Source of the DNA: Clostridium sp. DL-VIII | GTDB lineage: Bacteria > Bacillota > Clostridia > Clostridiales > Clostridiaceae | Assembly: GCF_000230835.1 (NCBI RefSeq) | Contig: NZ_CM001240.1 | Location: 1,992,501-2,056,500, forward strand | DNA: 64,000 nt | Reading direction: 5' to 3' | Part shown: one piece after another, positions 38,333-47,889 of the stretch | Layout of the letters: each line of letters begins with the position of its first letter | Position numbering within the stretch: the stretch's first letter is position 1 | Program-made: the position numbers and the translations under genes | Notes under the pieces: generated by a model | What the model was told of the DNA's origin: nothing | Databases searched by the model: none | Seen by the model: only the letters and a program-made list of their open reading frames with translations

Positions 38333-39421
38333 TTGAATGAAAAGTATATGGAAAGAGCATTGAAATTAGCAAAAATGGGAATTGGCAGAGTGAACCCTAA
38401 TCCATTAGTAGGGGCGGTTATAGTTAAGGACAACAAGCTAATTGGGGAAGGCTATCACGAATGCTATGGAGAGGCTCATGCTGAAAGGAATGCAGTAAAA
38501 AATGCAACAGAGGATGTAGAAGGAAGTACTATTTATGTAACACTAGAACCTTGTGCTCACCATGGAAAAACTCCTCCATGTGTAGATTTATTGATTGAAA
38601 AGAAATTCAAAAAGGTCGTAATTGGAATGTTAGATCCAAATGAATTAGTTGCTGGAAAGAGCATAGAAAAATTAAAGCAGCATGGTATTGAGGTAATAGT
38701 TGGGGTTAAAGAAGAAGAGTGCAAAAAAATGAATGAGATTTTTATAAAATATATTACAACTAAGATACCTTTTGTTATTTTAAAAAGTGGAATGTCTCTT
38801 GATGGAAAAATAGCAACTTATAGTGGGGAATCTAAATGGATTACGTCTAAAGAATCAAGAGCAGATTCACAAAACATAAGAAACAGAGTAAGTTCAATTA
38901 TGGTTGGAGTAAATACAGTTATAGCAGATGATCCAGAGCTTACATGTAGAATTAACAGTGAGAAAAAGTTGATAAGAATTATTGTAGATACTAATCTTAG
39001 AATTCCTTTAGACTCTAAAGTAGTTAAAAATGAAGATAAGAATACTATTGTTGCAACATCAATAGATTCTGATGAAAATAAAAAACAGCTGCTTAGAGGT
39101 TTAGGCGTTAAAGTTATAGAAGTGGCAAGTAAAAATAATAGAGTGGATCTAAAAGAGCTTCTAAAAAAGCTTGGGGAGGAAGGCATCGATTCAGTGCTTA
39201 TTGAAGGTGGAGGAACATTAAATTTTTCAGCGCTTAAAGAGAATATTGTTGATAAAGTTATATTTTACATTGCTCCAAAGATACTAGGAGGAGAACAAAG
39301 TAAAAGCAGCATAGCAGGACAGGGATTTTCAAAATTAAGTGAAGCAGTGAAATTGATGAATATTAGTTATGGAAATATTGGAGAAGATTTAATTATAGAA
39401 GGATATATAGAAAATAAATAA
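38333..39421 (+). CDS. ribD: Bifunctional diaminohydroxyphosphoribosylaminopyrimidine deaminase / reductase
   Basis: Second and third steps of riboflavin synthesis. The N-terminal deaminase domain has the zinc motif 'GEAHAERNA' and 'LEPCAHHGKTPPCVD'. The C-terminal NADPH reductase domain starts near residue 150 ('KSGMSLDGKIATYSGESKWIT') and contains 'VLIEGGGTLNFSAL'. TTG 38333 is chosen because family members begin close to 'EKYMERALKLA'; a GTG six codons earlier overlaps the GGGAG site. First gene after the riboswitch. Confidence 0.93.
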   Translation: MNEKYMERALKLAKMGIGRVNPNPLVGAVIVKDNKLIGEGYHECYGEAHAERNAVKNATEDVEGSTIYVTLEPCAHHGKTPPCVDLLIEKKFKKVVIGMLDPNELVAGKSIEKLKQHGIEVIVGVKEEECKKMNEIFIKYITTKIPFVILKSGMSLDGKIATYSGESKWITSKESRADSQNIRNRVSSIMVGVNTVIADDPELTCRINSEKKLIRIIVDTNLRIPLDSKVVKNEDKNTIVATSIDSDENKKQLLRGLGVKVIEVASKNNRVDLKELLKKLGEEGIDSVLIEGGGTLNFSALKENIVDKVIFYIAPKILGGEQSKSSIAGQGFSKLSEAVKLMNISYGNIGEDLIIEGYIENK

Positions 39422-39493
39422 GACGTATGAAAAGAAACGTAAGTTAATATGGGGAGTTGTTATTTTTCAATATGTTGAAGCAAGGAGGAAAGA

Positions 39494-40147
39494 ATGTTTA
39501 CTGGAATTATTGAAGAAGTTGGAATATTGCAAGAATTTAATTTGAGTAGTGGCTTTGGACTAATAGAAATTAAATGCAAAAATGTTTTAGAGGAAACAAG
39601 AATAGGAGATAGTATAGCAACAAATGGAGTTTGTTTAACAGTTAAAGAGATGAGCTCAAATTCATTTAAAGCAGAAGCAATGGGAGAAACCTTATCTAAA
39701 AGCAATTTGGGAAATCTTAAAGTTGGCGATAAGTTGAATCTTGAAAGAGCTTTAAGGTTAAGTGACAGGCTTGGAGGTCATATTGTAAGTGGTCATATAG
39801 ATGGAATTGGCAGAATAGTTGCAATAAATGAAGAAAAGGATGGAACCTGGTTTACTATTTCCGCACCTAAGGATGTTTTGAAATACATTATATATAAAGG
39901 CTCAATAGGAATAGATGGAATAAGTTTAACTGTCGCTTATGTTGATGATCAAGTGTTTAAAGTTTCAATTATACCACACACTTTAGATAATACCATTCTT
40001 CCAGAAAAGAAAGTTAACTCAATAGTAAATTTAGAATGCGATTTAGTAGGGAAGTATATAGAAAAATTATTTGGTGGAAAAAATGCAGATAAGGAAGAAA
40101 AAAAAGGAGATGTTACTATGGAGTTCTTAAAAAACAGTGGCTTCTAA
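39494..40147 (+). CDS. ribE: Riboflavin synthase, alpha subunit
   Basis: Dismutates two 6,7-dimethyl-8-ribityllumazines to riboflavin. It has 217 residues: two tandem lumazine-binding barrels, each opening with a 'MFTGIIEEVG'/'GGHIVSGHIDGIG' type motif, and the N-terminal MFTGI that is essential for catalysis. AAGGAGG precedes the ATG. About 15 residues longer than usual because of a Lys/Glu-rich tail. Confidence 0.95.
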   Translation: MFTGIIEEVGILQEFNLSSGFGLIEIKCKNVLEETRIGDSIATNGVCLTVKEMSSNSFKAEAMGETLSKSNLGNLKVGDKLNLERALRLSDRLGGHIVSGHIDGIGRIVAINEEKDGTWFTISAPKDVLKYIIYKGSIGIDGISLTVAYVDDQVFKVSIIPHTLDNTILPEKKVNSIVNLECDLVGKYIEKLFGGKNADKEEKKGDVTMEFLKNSGF

Positions 40148-40215
40148 TCAGTAAAAAAAGATGTGGCCCTAATAAAAAAATATGTGTATATAAATTAAAG
40201 TCAGGAGATGTAGAT

Positions 40216-41409
40216 ATGAAGTTTAATAGCATAGAAGAAGGCTTAAAAGATATTAAAGAAGGAAAATTAGTAATAATTGTTGATGATGAAGGAAGAGAAA
40301 ATGAGGGGGATTTAGTAATTCCAGCAGAAATGGCCACTGGTGAAAATATTAACTTTATGATTAAGTATGCAAAAGGTTTAGTTTGCGCACCAGTAGAAGA
40401 AGAAATAGCAGTGAGATTAGGATTAAATCCGATGGTAGAAAGAAATACAGATAATCATGAAACTGCATTTACAGTGTCAATAGATCATAAGGATACAACA
40501 ACAGGAATCTCAGCATTTGAGAGAGCTCATACGATAAATGAACTTGTAACTGCAAAAGAAAAAGATGATTTTAGAAGACCTGGTCATGTATTTCCTTTGG
40601 TTGCTAAAAATGGTGGAGTTTTAGAAAGAAGAGGACATACAGAGGCTTCAGTTGACTTAGCGAAACTTGCAGGATTTAAAGGTGCAGCAGCTATATGTGA
40701 AATAATAAATGATGATGGAACCATGGCTAGGCGTGATGACCTAATAAAATTTGCAAAAGAGCATAATTTAAAAATTATTACAATAGAAGACTTAGTTAAA
40801 TATAGAACACAGGAGCATTTAAGTGTGACTAAAGAAGTCGAAGCTAAATTACCAACAAAATATGGAGATTTTAAAGTATTAGCTTTTAGTGAAAAAAATT
40901 CTTCAAAGTGCCACTTGGCATTAATTAAAGGAGATATTAAGACTGAGGAACCTATGCTCGTACGAGTTCATTCTGAATGTTTAACAGGAGATGCTTTGGG
41001 ATCAAGAAAATGTGACTGCGGTGAACAATATGCAGCAGCAATGGAGATGATAGCTAAAGAAGAGCAAGGTATACTTTTGTATATGAGACAGGAAGGAAGA
41101 GGTATAGGGCTTTTAAATAAATTAAAGGCATATGCACTTCAGGATACAGGACTAGATACGGTGGAAGCAAATTTAGCTTTAGGTTTTAGGGATGATATGA
41201 GAGATTATAAAATAAGTGCAGATATGCTTAAAATCCTTGGAGTAAATAGTGTTAAGCTGATTACCAATAATCCAGATAAAATAGAGGGACTTGAAAAAAA
41301 CGACATTAAAGTAATTGAAAGGATTCCAATACAAGTGCCATCAAATAAAAATGATGAATTTTATCTAAAAGTCAAAAAGGAAAAGATGAATCATTTATTA
41401 CATTTATAA
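40216..41409 (+). CDS. ribBA: Bifunctional 3,4-dihydroxy-2-butanone-4-phosphate synthase / GTP cyclohydrolase II
   Basis: Supplies both precursors of riboflavin. It has 397 residues. The N-terminal DHBP synthase domain has 'VIIVDDEGRENEGDL' and 'RRGHTEASVDLAKLAG'. The C-terminal GTP cyclohydrolase II domain (from about 205) has the zinc Cys residues in 'CLTGDALGSRKCDCGEQ' and 'MRQEGRGIGLLNK'. CAGGAGATG ribosome site. Between ribE and ribH as in many Firmicutes. Confidence 0.96.
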   Translation: MKFNSIEEGLKDIKEGKLVIIVDDEGRENEGDLVIPAEMATGENINFMIKYAKGLVCAPVEEEIAVRLGLNPMVERNTDNHETAFTVSIDHKDTTTGISAFERAHTINELVTAKEKDDFRRPGHVFPLVAKNGGVLERRGHTEASVDLAKLAGFKGAAAICEIINDDGTMARRDDLIKFAKEHNLKIITIEDLVKYRTQEHLSVTKEVEAKLPTKYGDFKVLAFSEKNSSKCHLALIKGDIKTEEPMLVRVHSECLTGDALGSRKCDCGEQYAAAMEMIAKEEQGILLYMRQEGRGIGLLNKLKAYALQDTGLDTVEANLALGFRDDMRDYKISADMLKILGVNSVKLITNNPDKIEGLEKNDIKVIERIPIQVPSNKNDEFYLKVKKEKMNHLLHL

Positions 41410-41451
41410 AATTTTAACGCAAAATAATTTAAAATAATGGAGGAAAATATA

Positions 41452-41916
41452 ATGAATATATTTGAAGGAAATGTAGTTTCACAAGGTTTGAAGTTTGGAA
41501 TAGTTGTAGGGAGATTTAATGAATTTATTGTAGGAAAACTTTTAGAAGGTGCATTAGATGGTTTAAAAAGACATGGAGCAAATGAAGAAGATATTGATAT
41601 TGCATGGGTTCCAGGGGCTTTTGAAATTCCGCTTGTAGCAAAGAAGATGGCAAAGAATCCTAAATATGATGCAGTAATCTGTTTAGGGGCAGTAATAAAA
41701 GGTGCCACATCACATTATGATTATGTTTGCTCAGAAGTATCAAAAGGGATTGCTAATGTTTCTCTTGAAAGTGAAAAACCAGTAATATTTGGAGTACTTA
41801 CAACAAATACTATAGAGCAGGCAATTGAGAGAGCAGGAACTAAAGCAGGAAACAAAGGTTATGAATGTGCGGTTTCGGCTATAGAAATGTCGAATTTGTT
41901 AAATAACATAAAATAA
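41452..41916 (+). CDS. ribH: 6,7-dimethyl-8-ribityllumazine synthase
   Basis: Condenses the RibA/RibD branch product with dihydroxybutanone phosphate. It has 154 residues from the ATG behind TGGAGG; an ATG five codons earlier is inside the site region. '[17 protein letters not shown]', '[10 protein letters not shown]' and '[24 protein letters not shown]' are family blocks; the His in the last is the general base. Ends the rib operon. Confidence 0.95.
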   Translation: MNIFEGNVVSQGLKFGIVVGRFNEFIVGKLLEGALDGLKRHGANEEDIDIAWVPGAFEIPLVAKKMAKNPKYDAVICLGAVIKGATSHYDYVCSEVSKGIANVSLESEKPVIFGVLTTNTIEQAIERAGTKAGNKGYECAVSAIEMSNLLNNIK

Positions 41917-41935
41917 AGCTTAAATATAATATGAT

Positions 41936-42026
41936 TAAGGTCATGAGCTTAGAGGTAGTATCATGAATGCTCCAATAAAAGAGTATTCATAATAACATTA
42001 ATAAGCTCATGACCTTATATTTTTTT
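41936..42026. terminator. Two-tier bidirectional terminator after ribH
   Basis: A 16-bp perfect outer stem joins 41936-41951 and 42002-42017 (AAGGTCATGAGCTT and its complement). An inner 10-bp hairpin, ATGAATGCTC / GAGTATTCAT (41963-41972 with 41981-41990, one G-T pair), sits inside it. A run of T's follows on the + strand. It separates ribH from the convergent gene. Confidence 0.8.
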
Positions 42027-43506
42027 AAATAGATTCGTGATTTATAGTATCTTTTGCTTCTGATAATTTTGATAATTGGGCAGATAATTGAGAAAGAGTT
42101 TCATTTATACCTTTTATTGAATCATTTAAACTAGATACACTGCTGGCAACATAAGAATGTAATAATGAGATATCATCATTTACAGAATTCTTTAAGGCAT
42201 TAATCTCATTTTTTAGAAGCTCAGCTGAATCAGAAGTTGTACTTGCTTTTGAATTTAAATTTTCAACAGAATTTTTTAGGGCGTCAATTTCAGTCTTTAT
42301 TAGATTATTTAATATAGTCTCCATGGTTGAATTTGTTTGATCCAATAATTTTTCAATAGGAGATTTCAATAAGTTTATATTATCATTTATATCTGAACTT
42401 ATATTTTTCACAAGACCGTCTAAATCAGATATATTTTGAGCATTTGAGTTTTTTAGTTGAAGAAGATCATTATTCACAGAAGTCTTTAGATTTTCAATTT
42501 CAGTCTTTATAAGTTCATTTAATTTAGAACTTAAGTTGGTTGAAAAATCTGTGTATGAATTTGTATGATCTTCTATATAATTTTTTAATATGTCTGTACT
42601 GTTATTTATGTTAGAAAAATTTTCAGCAAATTTATTAATGGTAGGAACAATATCATTATCTATGGCTGCTGAATTATTCTTTACATTGTCGACAACAGTG
42701 CTAAAAGAATCAATTAAATTTAATAAGTTATGTTCTAATTTATCAAACTTAGAATTTTGAGTATTTAATTCATTAATTATTTTATCTGAAGAGTTTTCTG
42801 TATTAAATTTATCATTAAGAGAAATATCTTCATTTTCTAGTTCTTCATTTATTTCAGTGTTGTAATTATCATTATCACTATGACTATCTATATCAGTATC
42901 AGCATCAGTATTATTACTAGTGTCAAAATCGCTATTATCAATTTCAGGACTATTAGAAGAATCTTCATTATTAAAGAAATCTTTTATAGCAACTAAATAA
43001 GGTGGATTTTCAGAGTTACTAGAATCAAATTGAATCATGTAAGATGGCTTTAAATTTAATGGTTCTAATACTATATTGTAAATATTGGTATTAGAATTCA
43101 AAGACTTTATAATATTAGAAATATCAATTTTTATATATTTTTTAGTAGATTGGCTTGGAATATTTATATTCATTTCAGAAAGCGCATTTCTCTTAGGGCA
43201 TGTAAGCCAATTTACAGTTGAAACGTTAATATCAGAGTCAGTACTATGAAGAGAAATACTAATAGTAAAATTATTATGTGCATAATGTAGATTTTCAAGA
43301 AATAAATATAAATATATTCTTTTAGAAGAATCAATGTCTGAATCTGGTATATAAAACTGCATTAATGATTTAAATACATTATAGTTTTGAGATTTATTAT
43401 TTATAGATCCAACGAGTAAAATTCCTTCATTGCTAAAATTAATATTAGGTTTAATATTGCATAAATAGGTTGTGGCGCTACACTTAACCTCTGTAAAATT
43501 TTCCAT
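42025..43506 (-). CDS. DNRLRE-domain protein with long coiled coil
   Basis: 493 residues. Residues 1-175 look like a DNRLRE beta-sandwich ('SIDSS..IYLYLFLENLHY', 'VNWLTCPKRNALSE', 'YIKIDISNIIKSL'). About 178-228 is an Asp/Ser/Asn-rich acidic linker, and about 230-485 is a predicted coiled coil. The coil contains three related units beginning LIKTEIENLK, LIKTEIDALK and LLKNEINALK (near residues 330, 402, 434). There is no signal peptide. AAGGAG precedes the ATG. Structural or surface role likely; spore coat or exosporium is an inference from the lack of a signal peptide and the divergent Cys-rich neighbour. Confidence 0.7.
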   Translation of the reverse strand: MENFTEVKCSATTYLCNIKPNINFSNEGILLVGSINNKSQNYNVFKSLMQFYIPDSDIDSSKRIYLYLFLENLHYAHNNFTISISLHSTDSDINVSTVNWLTCPKRNALSEMNINIPSQSTKKYIKIDISNIIKSLNSNTNIYNIVLEPLNLKPSYMIQFDSSNSENPPYLVAIKDFFNNEDSSNSPEIDNSDFDTSNNTDADTDIDSHSDNDNYNTEINEELENEDISLNDKFNTENSSDKIINELNTQNSKFDKLEHNLLNLIDSFSTVVDNVKNNSAAIDNDIVPTINKFAENFSNINNSTDILKNYIEDHTNSYTDFSTNLSSKLNELIKTEIENLKTSVNNDLLQLKNSNAQNISDLDGLVKNISSDINDNINLLKSPIEKLLDQTNSTMETILNNLIKTEIDALKNSVENLNSKASTTSDSAELLKNEINALKNSVNDDISLLHSYVASSVSSLNDSIKGINETLSQLSAQLSKLSEAKDTINHESI

Positions 43507-43748
43507 TAATTTTATCTCCTTATATTATATTATATTTATTGATTATGTATATTTATGTAAGAATATATTTATGCATAATTCTAAAGATAAATTGAGACGG
43601 ACAACATACAATATAAATATAAACGTAGTTAAATAAAAAATATTTTATATAATTTTTTTGAGTCACAATTTCAAAATTTTTACATACGATGTAGTATGAA
43701 TATTAAAGAAATTACGTTTGTTATAGTCTTTTTTAAGGAGGAGAATTT

Positions 43749-44552
43749 ATGTCCATAAATTTTAAAAAATTTACACCACGTCCAGGCCTTGTAAATAAAC
43801 AGGGGCGTTTACCGGATCCTTCTGAATTAGTTTGCGTTGAAATACCTAAAATTTTTGATCAATGCCTAATAAAACGATGTCTTGTATATTGTGAAGGTCC
43901 TGACACATGTACAACAGATTGTGAATTGAGAAGTAATCCATTGGAAAAACCTAAGAGATATATAGGAAGCAGAGATTTTAACGTACAGTTAATATCCGTC
44001 GATGAAACACCAATATGCGGGAAGCCAGGCTTCAAAAAAATAGTACTTTCGTACATGATTTCTTTCTATGCAGATTATATTGACTGCAATGGTGTAAATA
44101 AGAGTGAGTTGTTTGAAATCAATAGAACAGATGTAATAGGAAAATTTTACTGTCCTGATTCTATAGCTCAAATTTCAGCTAGTTTTATGCCGGTTCATAA
44201 AGCTCAAGATTTAGATTCTAGTATAATCAAGCTTGAAATGGTTGCAGATGCTTTAGCGGGTGAATTACTAGAGGATGAAGACTGCAATAGTGTTTTAGAT
44301 ATTACGTTAGGATATTATATTGTTGTAAAATGTGAACTTATAGTACAGCTTTTAATTCCAGCTTATGACTATTGTCCAGTTCCAAAAGAACCATGTATTG
44401 AGGAACCAGAGGAAGATCCATGTGAAAGATTTGAAAGGGCTCCAATTCCTAAGTTCTATCCAGATCAAAATTTAGACCCATTATTCCCAGATTGCGATGA
44501 CAATTATATTGATCCAGATTATTCAGATGACGATAAGGACATAAAGTTTTAA
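43749..44552 (+). CDS. Cys-rich, acidic-tailed hypothetical protein (possible spore coat component)
   Basis: 267 residues, no signal peptide, no transmembrane segment. Cysteines cluster at the start ('CVEIPKIFDQCLIKRCLVYCEG', shown in part; then 'TCTTDCE') and near the end ('DYCPVPKEPCIEEPEEDPCERF'). The last 25 residues are almost all Asp/Pro/Tyr. The VPK/IPKIFD-C pattern and composition recall clostridial spore-coat-like proteins, but I do not recognise a defined family. AAGGAGGAG ribosome site. Divergently placed to the DNRLRE gene. Confidence 0.65.
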   Translation: MSINFKKFTPRPGLVNKQGRLPDPSELVCVEIPKIFDQCLIKRCLVYCEGPDTCTTDCELRSNPLEKPKRYIGSRDFNVQLISVDETPICGKPGFKKIVLSYMISFYADYIDCNGVNKSELFEINRTDVIGKFYCPDSIAQISASFMPVHKAQDLDSSIIKLEMVADALAGELLEDEDCNSVLDITLGYYIVVKCELIVQLLIPAYDYCPVPKEPCIEEPEEDPCERFERAPIPKFYPDQNLDPLFPDCDDNYIDPDYSDDDKDIKF

Positions 44553-44874
44553 TTTCACTAAAAGTGCACAAATATGAGTATTTATTTATGCGTTTTGTTA
44601 GTTAAAAAATATTTTTACGGAATAGCTTGATATCTTTTAATATGTAGTATATTTTATTACATTGATACACATTATTATTTAATACAATGAAAACTGCGAA
44701 AAGTTCTTTGTATTATGAAAATTATCAATAGTATAATAAGTGAACTCTAGCATTTCAATCATTGTCCTTATTATTAATTTTTATTTTATTTAATTATAAT
44801 TAGGATTTGTGAGGTTTGTTAGAGTTTTTTACTATTTAATTAGCGTAACGCATAAATTCCATAAGGAGTTTCAA
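44553..44874. other. 322-bp gap before the class V aminotransferase gene
   Basis: AT-rich with no clear hairpin terminator, repeat or RNA gene. An ATG-less frame extends upstream from 44875 but lacks a ribosome site. Confidence 0.5.
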
Positions 44875-46014
44875 ATGATTTATTTAGATAATTCAGCTAC
44901 ATCGTTTCCTAAACCAACAGAAGTCTATGAAGAGACACTAAACTGCATGAAAAATTATGCTGCAAACCCAGGGCGGAGCGCCTATAAAATAGCTGTAAGA
45001 GCATCCGCCAAAATTATGGAGACAAGAGAAGAAATAAGCAACTTATTTAATATTCCTAGCCCTTTTAATTTAGTTTTTACAAGTAATGCAACAGAAGCAT
45101 TAAATACAGGAATAAAAGGAGTTTTAAAAAGAGGCGATCATGTTATAAGTACAGTAATTGAACACAACTCTGTTTTAAGACCCTTAAATTCACTAAGTAA
45201 AGCGGGAATTGAAGTGAGTTTAGTTGGAGTTGATAAAGCAGGATATATTAATATTGATGATATTAATGATGAAATTAAGAAAAACACAAAAATGATAATA
45301 GTAAGTCATGTATCTAATGTACTTGGAAGTATTCAGGATATTAGAAATATAGGAAGGCTTGCAAAGAAAAATGGAGTTATATTTATGGTAGATGCATCTC
45401 AGAGTGTTGGAATTATACCAATTGACGTGGAAAAAGATAATATTGATATACTGGCATTTTCAGGCCATAAAGGATTACTTGGGCCCCAGGGCACTGGAGG
45501 TTTATTTATACGAGAAGGTATAAAACTAAAGAATTTCAAGGAAGGAGGTACAGGGAGTAATTCACATTTTATGGTTCAGCCAAGCTTTATGCCAGATAAG
45601 TTTGAAAGTGGAACTTTAAACACACCAGGGATTGCAGGTCTCGGAGAAGGTATAAAATTTATTAAAAGAGTTGGAATAGAAAGTATAGAAAAACATGAAA
45701 GTGAACTAACGTTATATCTATTAAATGAAATGAAAAGACTTCCTTATATAAAGGTATATGGAGAAAGCAGTGGAAAGAAAAGAGGTCCTGTTATTTCATT
45801 TAATATAAAGGGGGTGGATGCATCTATTGTTGGAGAAAAGTTAGATAATGAAGAAATAGCGGTGAGAACAGGATATCATTGTGCACCATTAATACACAAG
45901 GTGATTGGTACAGAATATGCTGGAACTGTGAGAGTTAGTCCGGGATATTTTAATACATTATATGATATAGAAAAGCTTCTTACTGTAATCATGAGAATAT
46001 ATAAAGGCAAATAA
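44875..46014 (+). CDS. Class V aminotransferase, cysteine desulfurase-like family
   Basis: 379 residues from the ATG behind ATAAGGAG. PLP enzyme of the EF2568-type subgroup: 'MIYLDNSATSFPKP' opening, 'TSNATEALNTGI', PLP aspartate region 'MVDASQSVGI', PLP-Lys in 'FSGHKGLLGPQGTGGL' (about residue 199), and the C-terminal Cys segment 'VRTGYHCAPLIHK' with the sulfur-accepting type Cys. No iscU-like scaffold is adjacent, so an Fe-S role is not indicated. The substrate is unknown; a selenocysteine lyase or cysteine desulfurase activity is possible. Confidence 0.85.
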   Translation: MIYLDNSATSFPKPTEVYEETLNCMKNYAANPGRSAYKIAVRASAKIMETREEISNLFNIPSPFNLVFTSNATEALNTGIKGVLKRGDHVISTVIEHNSVLRPLNSLSKAGIEVSLVGVDKAGYINIDDINDEIKKNTKMIIVSHVSNVLGSIQDIRNIGRLAKKNGVIFMVDASQSVGIIPIDVEKDNIDILAFSGHKGLLGPQGTGGLFIREGIKLKNFKEGGTGSNSHFMVQPSFMPDKFESGTLNTPGIAGLGEGIKFIKRVGIESIEKHESELTLYLLNEMKRLPYIKVYGESSGKKRGPVISFNIKGVDASIVGEKLDNEEIAVRTGYHCAPLIHKVIGTEYAGTVRVSPGYFNTLYDIEKLLTVIMRIYKGK

Positions 46015-46077
46015 CCTAAGAAGAACTTTGGGTACATATATAATTATATATGTAATAAAAATTAGGATGTGAAAGTT

Positions 46078-47802
46078 ATGAATTCTAATAATAAATCAGA
46101 TATTCCGTATCAAATGGATAATCCTAACGAGTCTGAAAGATATACAATGCTTAAATATATATTAAAAATGCAGGATAGATTAGATGATTTTAGTGATATA
46201 GTTAATTCAATGAGTCCTCCTGAGGATATAAGTAATATTTGTCCGATAGGAGTAGCTAAAGATATAAAAGTAGCGGTAATTGGTGCTGGAGAAGCTGGAC
46301 TCGCATCTGCAGTTGAACTAAGAAAGATAGGATGCAACATTACTTTATTTGAAGCGAGTCAAAGAGTAGGAGGGAGAGTATATACTCATTATTTTGACAG
46401 AAATAGAAAATATTTTGGTGAGCTTGGACCAATGTGTGTGCCGATATCTCATGAAACTACCTGGCACTATATAAATCTTTTTAAACTTGATACCACACCT
46501 TTTGTGGATTATAATAGTAACGCTTTATTCTATGTTAGAAATGAACGCATGCTTAACGATATAAATGGAGAAAATGTTAAAAATTCTATATATATTGAGT
46601 TTGACTTAAAGGAAGCTGAAATGAAAAAAAACTGGAGAGAGTTTCAGGAAAGTATATGTAGAAAATATTTCAAATCTCTTCCGGTAGAATTAAAGAGGGA
46701 ATTAATCCAAACAAAACCTGAATATTCTGATGAAATAGTTGAAATAGATAAAATGAATTATAGAAGCCTATATGAGAATGCAGGCCTTAGTCAAGATTTC
46801 ATATCAATGCTTGGATGTTTGGAAGGTAGACGACAGTTTTTTGATTTAAGTCTTACTGAAATTCTTCAAAAGTATTATACAGAGGATTTTCAATACACCT
46901 ATCGAATTACAGATGGTATGATAAATTTACCTCTTTCCTTGTATGAAGCATTGTGTGATAAAAATAATGAAGTATACAAAAATATTGGTAAAGAACGTTT
47001 AGGGAAAGTAGAAATAAAAATGGGCTTTCCTGTTAGTGGAATCTATGATTCTCCTTCAAAAGATAAAGTTATTCTTAAATACATGGATTATATAAATAAT
47101 AAAGAAACATCTGAAGAATTTGATTATGTAATATGTGCTATACCATTTTCAAGTTTAAGGAGGATGGAAATAAAACCTCTTCTTACAAATAGAAAGATGC
47201 AGGCAATAAGTGAAATGAATTATAAAGCAGCCCACAAGATATATCTATATCTTACGGATAGATTTTGGGAAATGGGAAATGCACAAACACAAATAATAGG
47301 AGGAAACACTTATACTGATCTTCCACTAGTTTCAATTTCCTATCCTTCAGATCATGCAAAACCTATAGCTAATAAATATGGAAGATGGGCATTAAGACCT
47401 GGAACCAGTTATAAAGAAGCAGGTGTATTATTAGCTGGTTATAGCTGGGGACAGGAAGCAGAAAGAATTGGAAATGAAAATCCAGAATTATTACTTGATG
47501 ATGTAATGAGATATGTAGAAAGAGTTCATGGTCTTTCTCGTAATTACCTTGATGATAAATTGATTGATTACAAATCATTAATTTGGTCAGATGTACAGTA
47601 TATATGGACTGGAGGAGCATTATCAAAGCCAGGAGATAAAGTGCTTTTCTCCTATGATGTAACAGTTCCAGAAATGGAAAGTAAATTGTTTTTTGCAGGA
47701 GAGCATATTTCGCAAAAACATGTTTCGCAGCAGGGAGCACTTCAAAGTGGAATGATTGCTGCAAATGAAGTGGCAAAACAGATAAAAGATAATCGTATTT
47801 AG
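46078..47802 (+). CDS. Flavin monoamine oxidase / L-amino-acid oxidase family protein
   Basis: 574 residues. A Rossmann FAD motif 'VAVIGAGEAGLASAVELRK' follows a polar N-terminus of about 65 residues; 'GGRVYTHYF' is the second FAD motif; the C-terminal FAD-contact 'LFFAGEHISQKHVSQQGALQSG' is near the end. ATG 46078 has AGGATG at good spacing; a GTG three codons upstream is an alternative. Substrate not predictable: aromatic monoamine and L-amino-acid oxidases share this fold. The preceding aminotransferase ends 63 bases before it, so the two may form an operon. Confidence 0.85.
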   Translation: MNSNNKSDIPYQMDNPNESERYTMLKYILKMQDRLDDFSDIVNSMSPPEDISNICPIGVAKDIKVAVIGAGEAGLASAVELRKIGCNITLFEASQRVGGRVYTHYFDRNRKYFGELGPMCVPISHETTWHYINLFKLDTTPFVDYNSNALFYVRNERMLNDINGENVKNSIYIEFDLKEAEMKKNWREFQESICRKYFKSLPVELKRELIQTKPEYSDEIVEIDKMNYRSLYENAGLSQDFISMLGCLEGRRQFFDLSLTEILQKYYTEDFQYTYRITDGMINLPLSLYEALCDKNNEVYKNIGKERLGKVEIKMGFPVSGIYDSPSKDKVILKYMDYINNKETSEEFDYVICAIPFSSLRRMEIKPLLTNRKMQAISEMNYKAAHKIYLYLTDRFWEMGNAQTQIIGGNTYTDLPLVSISYPSDHAKPIANKYGRWALRPGTSYKEAGVLLAGYSWGQEAERIGNENPELLLDDVMRYVERVHGLSRNYLDDKLIDYKSLIWSDVQYIWTGGALSKPGDKVLFSYDVTVPEMESKLFFAGEHISQKHVSQQGALQSGMIAANEVAKQIKDNRI

Positions 47803-47829
47803 AAAATAATTAAAAATTTATATAAAAAT

Positions 47830-47853
47830 AGGACCTATATTTAGGTCCTTATT
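47830..47853. terminator. Terminator between the convergent amine oxidase and fdtB genes
   Basis: AGGACCTA / TAGGTCCT with a TATT loop, followed by TATTT on the + strand; symmetric enough to serve both directions. Confidence 0.7.
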
Positions 47854-47889
47854 TAATGTTTCTTATTATAATATATAAGCATTTAGTGA

